From NCBI GenBank assembly GCA_033816765.1, contig CM066288.1, forward strand, positions 992,001 to 1,056,000: a stretch of 64,000 bases of DNA, given 5' to 3'. A program made the position numbers and the translations under genes. Shown here piece by piece: positions 11,868 to 18,980 of this stretch. A model generated the notes under the pieces. That model saw nothing but the letters and a program-made list of their open reading frames with translations, made no database searches and had not been told where the DNA came from. The DNA comes from Nothopassalora personata. Taxonomy: Eukaryota > Ascomycota > Dothideomycetes > Mycosphaerellales > Mycosphaerellaceae. Within the stretch, counting starts at the first letter, position 1. Each line of letters opens with the position of its first letter.

Positions 11868-12841
11868 TCATTCCTTCTTCCACTCCTCAAACTCTTCGGC
11901 CAAATGCTCCTTCAGCTTGGAGATCTTGTTCCCAAAGTTCTTCCTGCAACGCCAGCAATGCATATCTGCTGGAAAGTGACGATAGTACCTCCGGTGGTCG
12001 TCCTCTGGAAGCGGAAACTGGTCCAGTGATACGAAGAAGTCGGTTGTGAAGGAAAGATAGTGGTTGGTCTTCTTCATCGGCTCGCTGACCATGTCGCGAG
12101 ACAGAACGTGGATGTGAAGAAGGTTCATACTCGGATTCGCATGGATCCCAGATGTGACCTCTTTAGACCAGTCGCGTCCCACAGGCAGCTCGTCTGGCGG
12201 ATGCTCTGCTTCCATAGCCTCTATCCTCGCCTGTTCTGCCTTGGAATACTTTCCAAAGTTTCGCCGGAGCTCTTCTGCAACGATACCACGAACCTTCTTC
12301 TCTTCCTGCTTGCACTCTTCAAGGAATTGCACATCATCGAAAGCGTCCTGTGGTCTTAGAACGTTCTTCTTCGGATCCCGCGGAAGAATAAGCAAGTGTA
12401 TCCAAGCTTTTGGGAACAGATCTCTGATGATCGTGAATTTGTCGTTGAAGTATACGACTCGACTCTGTGGGAACGAAGCCGGGTCTCTCGTGTATGCTGC
12501 TAGGCCGTCGCGTCCAGAGAACAGTGTCTGCTTAGTCGGCGCGTCAATGTTGCTAGCGGGTTGTTTCTTCTTTGGTTTCATCATTTCTGTGACTATATCA
12601 GAGATCAGACTTCATGAAGACGATCTAAATGGAAGCGAGCGTACCTAAAAGCAAAGGGTTCAAGGTCAGCGAGCATCTCAGACAGGGAATTAGGTGCCTA
12701 GAACCCTTCAGTCTACTCACAGGCATTGGGTCGTTCGGAGGGAGGAAACTGATCGGTTGGCTGCTGACCAGGAACAGCTGTGCCTGTGACATGGTCGGGC
12801 GTCGGCTCATCGAAGTCGTCTGCGGATGCATTGGTGGCCAT
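11868..12841 (-). CDS. HNT3: Aprataxin-like HIT-domain DNA repair hydrolase with C-terminal zinc finger
   Basis: The main exon is 12592-11868. The N-terminal exon, 12841-12721, starts with a well-placed ATG and encodes an acidic, Pro-rich arm. Joining 12721 to 12592 restores NAFTEMMKPKKK and gives 281 residues. The HIT domain runs from TLFSGRDGLAAY through MNLLHIHVLSRDM, which carries the histidine-triad-like site. The end has MHCWRCRKNFGNKISKLKEHL, a zinc finger typical of fungal aprataxins. The family removes AMP from abortive DNA ligation ends in the nucleus. The sequence between exons reads as two complete introns placed back to back (see the separate entry). An alternative is translation from the internal ATG pair at 12584. 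The symbol is assigned by family resemblance. Confidence 0.85.
12593..12720 (-). other. Two abutting introns with no exon between them (possible recursive splice site)
   Basis: On the minus strand, 12720-12645 begins GTGAGT, has a GCTGAC branch-like motif and ends GCTTTTAG. The next bases, 12644-12593, begin GTACGC, contain CTGAT and end GATATAG. Each half (76 and 52 nt) is a normal-sized intron for this genome. Stopping after the first leads to a stop codon within seven codons; removing both restores the frame. Confidence 0.55.
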
Positions 12842-13153
12842 TGTAGGTGAATATCGGGCGCGAAGGGCACGCAGCACAGTGGCAAGCTCAGCGGGAAGAA
12901 GGTGAATAGGAATGTGTGGACGGAAATGTTGATTTGGTGAGTCTTGCCATGGAAGAACCCCGCTCTGTCAGAGGGGCCTCGAAGGTCCGCCAAGTTCGGC
13001 TTTCCGTGATCGCATCATGCATGTCGCGCTTCGCGTCTCCCACCGAACTGCTTCCATTCACTTCTTAACAAACTTGTTGTGCTGCCTTGCTTGTGCTTCG
13101 CTCCTTTCCAAACGACATATAGCACCCTACTGGCTCTCGAAATATCATTCAAC
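12842..13153. promoter_or_regulatory. Divergent promoter between the HNT3-like and DUF4211 genes
   Basis: The two start codons face away from each other across about 310 bp, so both promoters must lie here or overlap into the genes. I see no named regulatory motif. Confidence 0.55.
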
Positions 13154-15148
13154 ATGCCTACCTCACGGTCTGCTCGCAAGCAGCAGAGCCGTATTGCCTT
13201 TACGCCACTACCATCCTCTTCGCCAGCAGCCAAGGACTACCACCAGCAAATCCGTGACCGCGCCGCTGCCGTCACTCTCGACAGCTCGCGAAGCTCATCA
13301 AAGCGGCGAAAGCTCTCCACCATACCAACGCCCGCTGCGTCACTCGATAGACCGCTCAAGGCTTCAAAAGAGCCTGTGCCTGCGAACGACACTGATCTTT
13401 ACAGCGATGATGAGCCTATTCTACCAACACAGCGCAAACCTCGCGCTCAGCAGCAACGTCTTGATTTCAGCTCAGCCCGGGATCCCGAAAGCCTCGACTC
13501 CCGGGTAAGACTGCAATCAACTCGCGCGAAGTCGTCCAGCACCTCGAAGAACGGCCTGTTCAGCTCTCAAGGACAGCAAGCGCTCATCGACCTGTCGAGC
13601 GACTCGGAGGCAGAGCTGCCGGTGCTCAAGAAGAGGGCAACTCGCAAGCTCATGAAAGAAGAGGATCGAGACGACGAAGAAAGTGACGCGATCACATCCA
13701 CTGCGATACGCCGCAGACAAAAGCGCGTGCTACAAGAGAGCGAGGACGAAGACGGAATGCCGACCACGACGGGCAAGCAGAAGCGAAAGCCAAAACGCAG
13801 GGGTTCCCACAGCAGCTTCATCGTTGATTCACCACCAGCGGCAGCGGACAGCGACGACGATGTCATTCTCGTCGAGCGACCCAGCAAGAAACGACGAAGG
13901 GGAGCAAGTGAGAGTGGAGACGAAGAGGACAGACAGGAAGAAGATGAGGAGAAGACACCAAGCAGACGAAGACTGAAGCAGCGGAGAGTGCTTTCACAGC
14001 AGGAAAAGGACGATCTGGCTGAAGACGTTGGTGATCTGGGTGCTAGCAGCGATTTTGAGTTCAATCCAGTGACATCACAATCAACTCAGAGAAGTGCTAG
14101 GCAAGCCGCGTTGGACAGGCTCAGACGCAAGCGTACAGGTCAGTTGCTGCAGGTTGCCGAAGACAACGAAGAGGTTGAGGAAGAAGGAGAAGGAGAGGAC
14201 GAACGTCAGGAAGAAGCCTATGACAACGACGAGGAGGAAGACGAAATACATGTCGCCAGCAGCCGCCACATCTTCAGGCCGGATGAAAACGACGATGATT
14301 TCGTGGTTGAGGAGGAAGAGGAAGGACCTCTTGGGGTGCCAGATAACGGCCTCCCGATCGAGTTCACCAAGTATGCTTCGATGAAACCAAAGGAACTCTT
14401 CAAGTACGCGGTCGAATGGATGGTGCAAAAGAAGATAAACCCAGCGTTCATGAGCGACGACCAGCTCTACAATCTCACCTTCCGGAAGCTTGACGACGAA
14501 GTGAGAGGGCTTGCTGGATCGAAATTCACATCATCCGCATGGAAGCCGGAATTCATTCTCGCTTTGCAAGCCCGTCCTGAGATGGCGTTCGAGGAGCTCG
14601 ATCGCACAGCTGCCGAGCACTACCTTCGAGACAAGTGTGACGCATGCAATCGGAGTCAGCATCCAGCTACGTGGGAGATCCAATTTCGCGGTCAGCCATA
14701 TCATCGCGACACTTTAGAGGATGTCGCGAACGATGACGATGAGGGCGAACACGAGGACTCGGACGACTCCGACGCCGAAGAGGGTGATCGGGCAGATAGA
14801 CCGGCATGGGATGCCCAAGACCGTGAAATCGTGCCGGAGACACACATTTTCTACGTCGGCAAGTTTTGCAAGGCGAACGCAGCGACCGCGCACAGCCTTC
14901 AACACTGGCGACACGCTCTGTATGACTGGGTCGTCACCTTCCTTACTGGGAGAGGTTACTTCAACGCGGACCGACTTGTAGAGCGTGAGAAGTGGAATAC
15001 CAAGAAGCGACGCAAGTACGCAAACAAGATCGTCGATTCGATGGAGCGGGATGGTGAGGTGAAGCGTTTATGGCGGAGTTTTCGGGAACAGGTCGATGTG
15101 GCAAGGCATTCCAAGGAGGGTGGTAGGTTCGCGCCGTCTAGCCCTTGA
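13154..15148 (+). CDS. DUF4211-domain nuclear protein
   Basis: Single exon of 664 residues from an ATG in good context (AACATGCC). The first 400 residues are very polar and disordered, with basic patches that look like nuclear localisation signals (SSKRRKLS, SKKRRRG, RRRLKQRR) alternating with long Glu/Asp tracts. After about residue 410 a folded region starts with LPIEFTKYASMKPKELFKYA. It includes CDACNRSQHPATWEIQF, a Cys-x2-Cys motif typical of fungal DUF4211 proteins, and ends with a helical WRHALYDWVVTFL segment. Orthologues are widespread in ascomycetes without a firm biochemical role; a chromatin or transcription function is inferred from composition only. An earlier in-frame ATG at 13079 would add 25 residues and is less likely. 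Confidence 0.88.
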   Translation: MPTSRSARKQQSRIAFTPLPSSSPAAKDYHQQIRDRAAAVTLDSSRSSSKRRKLSTIPTPAASLDRPLKASKEPVPANDTDLYSDDEPILPTQRKPRAQQQRLDFSSARDPESLDSRVRLQSTRAKSSSTSKNGLFSSQGQQALIDLSSDSEAELPVLKKRATRKLMKEEDRDDEESDAITSTAIRRRQKRVLQESEDEDGMPTTTGKQKRKPKRRGSHSSFIVDSPPAAADSDDDVILVERPSKKRRRGASESGDEEDRQEEDEEKTPSRRRLKQRRVLSQQEKDDLAEDVGDLGASSDFEFNPVTSQSTQRSARQAALDRLRRKRTGQLLQVAEDNEEVEEEGEGEDERQEEAYDNDEEEDEIHVASSRHIFRPDENDDDFVVEEEEEGPLGVPDNGLPIEFTKYASMKPKELFKYAVEWMVQKKINPAFMSDDQLYNLTFRKLDDEVRGLAGSKFTSSAWKPEFILALQARPEMAFEELDRTAAEHYLRDKCDACNRSQHPATWEIQFRGQPYHRDTLEDVANDDDEGEHEDSDDSDAEEGDRADRPAWDAQDREIVPETHIFYVGKFCKANAATAHSLQHWRHALYDWVVTFLTGRGYFNADRLVEREKWNTKKRRKYANKIVDSMERDGEVKRLWRSFREQVDVARHSKEGGRFAPSSP

Positions 15149-15174
15149 ATGAGGTCTAGTTAGCGCTTCGCGTC

Positions 15175-15450
15175 GCTCGAGGTGACAGGCTGTAGCTGAG
15201 GCACTGAGCTGATCCGCTGGTGCATCTTATCATACTGCGTAGGTATATCTCGTCGCCATTGTCGTACCTGGTCGGATGAATATGGTGGCGCCTTCGGGAG
15301 CTATTTGACCTGGCCAGGCTGCAACGATTGTAGATCCACACTGGATGGTAGTGGAGTGGCGCATAGTGTTTCTCGAGTTGACACGCTGTAGCTGAGGTAC
15401 TGAGCTGATCTGCTGCTGCACTCAATCAGACTGTGCAGGTGTATCACGTT
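15175..15450. repeat. Diverged direct repeat, about 75-80 bp, offset 197 bp
   Basis: A block at about 15175-15253 recurs at about 15372-15450. The core GCTGTAGCTGAGGCACTGAG (first copy) matches with a single difference in the second, and similarity continues more weakly for about 35 bp. The copies are in different frames relative to each other, so the repeat is probably not a protein repeat. Confidence 0.7.
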
Positions 15451-15856
15451 GAGATGGAGATCTGCCGGCAGATGTTGTTGCTGAGCACGAAGCATTCGAA
15501 GTGGTTGGCTGCATGCTGCATACAGGGTTCTGGATGTCGACAGAGGAAAGTACGACTCCGACTTCATCGAGGGTGGTCGTGCCTTCCTCATGTACGACTT
15601 GGCCCATTTCGCACCGCAAATCTAATCGGACCGCACCTGTAATCATTGTGTTCTCTGGCTTTGTGGTCTTGACCAAATTGACTTCCATCTCGAATGTCCC
15701 AGGAATTGCGCTCTCAGAACGGGGTGTTGCGGCCTCCGCCAGCATGGCAGTTACACCGAGCGCCAAGACGATCGCATTCGCTGTATCAGTAGTACGATCG
15801 AAGCCTGAAGAACTATCTGTTGGAGGCAAGCAGGACATCTGTTCATCTCTTACCAC
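15422..15856 (-). CDS. Possible small secreted or hypothetical protein (weak)
   Basis: An open minus-strand frame of 144 residues opposite the presumed 5' region of the next gene. It contains a hydrophobic stretch (AIVLALGVTAMLAEAA) resembling a signal peptide core, then a polar, beta-like segment with three cysteines. No family is recognised. The ATG lies well before the hydrophobic stretch, the plus strand is also open here, and part of the frame overlaps the direct repeat. It may be spurious. Confidence 0.22.
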   Translation of the reverse strand: MVRDEQMSCLPPTDSSSGFDRTTDTANAIVLALGVTAMLAEAATPRSESAIPGTFEMEVNLVKTTKPENTMITGAVRLDLRCEMGQVVHEEGTTTLDEVGVVLSSVDIQNPVCSMQPTTSNASCSATTSAGRSPSQRDTPAQSD

Positions 15857-15872
15857 TTGCTAATACTTCCAG

Positions 15873-17337
15873 AATATATCCGCCTCCTGAAACAGCATGT
15901 GGCGAAAGGCAAGCGAGACCTTACCATCAGTAGCCAGCACCACCACCTGGACAGGTCTTCTTACTGGCGATCAGAGGCTGAACGTATGAAGGAGGTCGTG
16001 AAAGCTTGGGAAAGCCATGCCATCGATTTGCAGAAGGAGCTTGACGCTGCCAAGAACAAAGCCGATGCAGCAAGACCTTCCAGCCCGACCAAGAAACGCA
16101 AGAAGGTCGACCAAGACACTGTCCCAGTACCTCGCTCGCCGAAGAAGTCAAGAGTCTCTATGCCCACACCACCAGCGATGCCTGCGTTTCTACACCATCC
16201 ACAAGCTGATGAGTTCAGCCAAGCAGGGGAGACAGGTATACCTATCTGACCTCACCTCTCGTACAATCATGAGACTAACAAATGCCAGGCGACATTCTGC
16301 TACGCAGCGTCTTCCACATCCATGCCATCATTAGGAGCAACCTCAAGGCTGAGCCGCTCGAGTTGGCTTACCACATACAGAAGGCTTCGTCTGCACTACC
16401 AGCAACTGTTCTGCGGCATGCCCAAAAAGCAAACGTCACAAATCTGGACGACTTGAAAGGAGTCCTGAATGTTGCCCATCGTACAGTAGTGTCGATTCTC
16501 GTCGGCTTCAACAGACTGAGGCACGTCCCAGGAGGCAGTGCGCTTCAAGGACGAACCACCTATGCTATTGTGCAAATGTTCAAGAATCTACTTTCTGGTC
16601 TGGAACAGCTGTCTTCAGCTGATGCAGACACACAACTATCGGGCAAATCTGCATCGTCCCTACAGAAGCAGGTTAGCAAGTTTAAAGCTAAGGCCAAACC
16701 CGAGCAGTCGGCCACAAAAAGCACCGCTTTGCTCAGCATGTACACAACCTTCATATGTGGCCTGATCGACTCGCTAGAACCCAAACTGGAGGCGAATAGG
16801 TCCTTGTTTGAAGGCATCAGCTACTGTGTGCTGGACAGACTGGGCAGTCGCCTCTTCATCACCGTCTTTGGCCACGCAAGAGGAACCACGATCTCAGACG
16901 AGATCTTGCAAAGCAATGAGACACAAGATGAGATCGAGGATGTCGAGGATCCACCGCTGACGGAGACCCAACTCAAGCAAGTCCGACTCGAAGCTCCATA
17001 CCTCGTCCACCTACTGAACAAGATCATGTCATCGGCACCGGCATATCTTGGATCGACAACGAGCACTAAGTCAACCAAGGCAAAGTCAACCAAGGCAGCG
17101 TCGAAAGGTACATTGTCGATTGCAGCGAAGGAATGCTTGCAGCGGACGCTGGTCAATGGTGTCTTTGGTGTCGATGAGGCAGACGATGATGGCCTATTCA
17201 CGGACTGCATGAGTATGCCTTTGGCTGGAGAGGACATTCCGATGCCCAAGCTGAAAGACGCGGATGTGCAGGAATGGTTTAAGGAGGAAGTTTGGCGTCT
17301 GCTGGGCTGGGATATCCTGTCTCATGAGAAGCTTTGA
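15873..17337 (+). CDS. Unrecognised nuclear-type protein with coiled coil and NLS (5' end unresolved)
   Basis: Exons 15873-16235 and 16289-17337 join in phase through an intron with a GTATAC donor and a textbook GACTAACAAATGCCAG end. Upstream of 15873 is another intron end (GCTAATACTTCCAG), so a first exon is missing from this model. One phase-compatible candidate is the ATG at 15534 followed by a donor at 15550, but that intron would be 323 nt. A start at the internal Met at 15988 is also possible. The N-terminal part is a coiled coil, followed by a basic SPTKKRKKVD and SPKKSR cluster. The C-terminal 350 residues are helical, with acidic loops and a Lys/Ser/Thr-rich insert. I do not recognise the family. 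Nuclear localisation is inferred from the basic motifs. Confidence 0.72.
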
Positions 17338-17577
17338 GGGAAGCCAGGTAGCTCTCCCCACTTAGCAAGATTTTCCTCTTACTTGTTCCGTAGCTTTGGC
17401 TAACAGCATTCGTTACTTCTCGCCTATATCTTACTATTGTCCTGCCGCTGTCGCCGCTCCTTGGCCATCGCTAGCCCGGCCAAATTTCGGGGCTTTATCC
17501 TGAGCTATATATTTTATCTAGCTTCCTCAACAGTACCTAACTAGCATGTGTCCCACCATCAAGCATAGCTTGAGTTC

Positions 17578-17698
17578 GGTTCTATAGTGTAGCGGTCATC
17601 ACATCGGATTCTGAAAAGTTTAGGTCGATTTGATCGATACAAGTCGATCTAAGAATGACGGTCTTCCGGGAACCCAGGTTCGATTCCTGGTAGGACCT
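17578..17698 (+). tRNA. tRNA-Gln (anticodon CUG) with a 49-nt intron
   Basis: Acceptor stem GGTTCTA pairs with TAGGACC near the 3' end, with discriminator T at 17698. The D arm is GTG...CAC. The anticodon stem TCGGA (27-31) pairs with TCCGG (17665-17669), and the loop reads TT-CTG-A, giving anticodon CTG at 17611-17613. The intron 17615-17663 starts one base after the anticodon, the canonical nuclear tRNA intron position. The four-base variable loop GAAC and T arm CCAGG-TTCGATT-CCTGG follow, as in yeast tRNA-Gln. A run of five T (pol III terminator) starts five bases downstream. The intron itself can fold: TCGATTTG pairs with CAAGTCGA around a seven-base loop. Confidence 0.9.
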
Positions 17699-17710
17699 GC
17701 TCTTTTTGCT

Positions 17711-17750
17711 CCATAAGGCGTTTCATACATCCATAAGGCGTTTCATACAG
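17711..17750 (+). repeat. Two tandem copies of a 20-bp unit after the tRNA gene
   Basis: CCATAAGGCGTTTCATACAT is directly repeated once with a final-base change. It sits just past the tRNA terminator and has no coding context. Confidence 0.8.
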
Positions 17751-18369
17751 AGGTGTGATTGTCGAGATATTATCAAAAGTATGTGGGACGTAAGAATCTG
17801 CTTTGGCCCGTGATTTTCGCCTTTTTTGCCATACTCGCCGAGCCCACGACTTACACACGTACTCTCCTCGCCCTTCTGATTCTGTTGCATTAGATCTCAT
17901 CACTTTGGAGGACATGTCCATTGAGTTGTGTACCATATAGTGGTGGCATGGTATCTGACACAAACTCAAGTCTTGACGTTCTTAACTCGTAGGAATTGCT
18001 TTCATGAAACGGAAGCTATCATAGGCAGATATAATGCAATGATATTGTCACCCTTTTTTGTCTACGTTGCTTCTACCAGGTACTCCGTTCCCCTGTGGTG
18101 TCACTATCACACAGTGTCTTGCTTGCGCTGCAAAAAGACACCCTACTTCGGACAGCGGCCTCTCGTTGTACCGTGAGGGCGATGCATGGCATCCAGTACT
18201 CGCCGAACCTGCACAACTCCTGATACGATGCCACTGCGTGCTCGTTCCTGATACCACCAGGACTTCTTCGAACAACCTTTTGCTCTGGGCTGCCAACTTG
18301 ACCCTCATGTCCGCGGCAGAACTTTCCGTTGCACCAGCCATTGTGCACTGGTGGCATCAAGCTATGGTC
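17751..18369. other. Intergenic interval between tRNA-Gln and URM1
   Basis: About 620 bp. Open frames are short and lack recognisable domains; I see no gene. It presumably includes the URM1 3' UTR. Confidence 0.5.
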
Positions 18370-18791
18370 TCATCCACCATGCAATGTCGAAACGAAGACG
18401 ATATTGTCGCCTGACTGGACTTCATACTTGTCTTCTCCCTCAAGTTCCCAGTCTGCGTCGTTGATCAAAACCAGAACACCAGGCCGCCTGTGCACATCAG
18501 CAAAGGCCTTCTGCTGTGGTCCTTGAAGCCATCGACCTACACTGTGTCATCCAGCACAAACATGTCCTTCCGCGAATCCTTCATCAAATTGTCGCAGAGC
18601 CATTGTATGAGAAAAGCCACATTTGCAGGCTGTCCGATTGAGTCCTTTCCAGGTATTGATATCTTGTGCTTTCGTTGATCTGAAAAGAGCAGCTCAAGAC
18701 CTCCGCTGACAGCAATCTTAGACGAGAAGTTGACGAGAGAAGAGGAATCAACCTACGTGAACTCTATTGTGAGATCTACAGATGCCGTCAT
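18370..18791 (-). CDS. URM1: Ubiquitin-related modifier 1 (tRNA thiolation sulfur carrier)
   Basis: Three small exons, 18791-18757, 18705-18541 and 18487-18370, total 318 nt and encode 105 residues. Introns 18706-18756 (GTAGGT) and 18488-18540 (GTAGGT...GCTGATGTGCACAG) keep the frame. The protein begins with a beta-strand ending [17 protein letters not shown], contains [13 protein letters not shown] and [17 protein letters not shown], and ends VSTLHGG. That terminal Gly-Gly is the residue activated by the E1-like enzyme Uba4. Urm1 is the sulfur carrier for 2-thiolation of wobble uridine 34 in tRNA-Lys, -Glu and -Gln(UUG), and it also modifies proteins (urmylation). Length and motifs match the family fully. 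It is head-to-head with ELP2. Confidence 0.95.
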
Positions 18792-18979
18792 GATGGCCGT
18801 GATGCTTTGGCAATGGGTGTCGTCTGTTCTTGCTTGAAGAAGGTTGTGTTGTTGATGTCGCCGGCGAGAAAACCGTTGCTGACCTTGACCTTCGCGGGCA
18901 AAATTCGTAGCCAAGCGAAACTCCTTCTAGTCCACAGATTTCTTTCTCTGCACGACACCAAAATGCTTCCGATCATCTA
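18792..18979. promoter_or_regulatory. Shared bidirectional promoter of URM1 and ELP2
   Basis: Only 188 bp separate the URM1 start codon (minus strand, 18791) from the ELP2 start codon (18980), so the 5' UTRs and core promoters of both genes must lie or overlap here. A pyrimidine-rich stretch (CTTTCTCT region, about 18945-18953) precedes ELP2. No TATA box is obvious. Confidence 0.7.
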
Positions 18980-18980
18980 A
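18963..18980 (+). promoter_or_regulatory. Five-codon upstream ORF whose stop overlaps the ELP2 start codon
   Basis: ATG at 18963 in strong context (CCAAAATGC) opens a frame Met-Leu-Pro-Ile-Ile-stop. Its TAA (18978-18980) shares its last A with the ELP2 ATG, giving TAATG. If the transcript starts upstream, ribosomes would need leaky scanning or termination-reinitiation to make Elp2. No transcript start is known from sequence. Confidence 0.5.
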
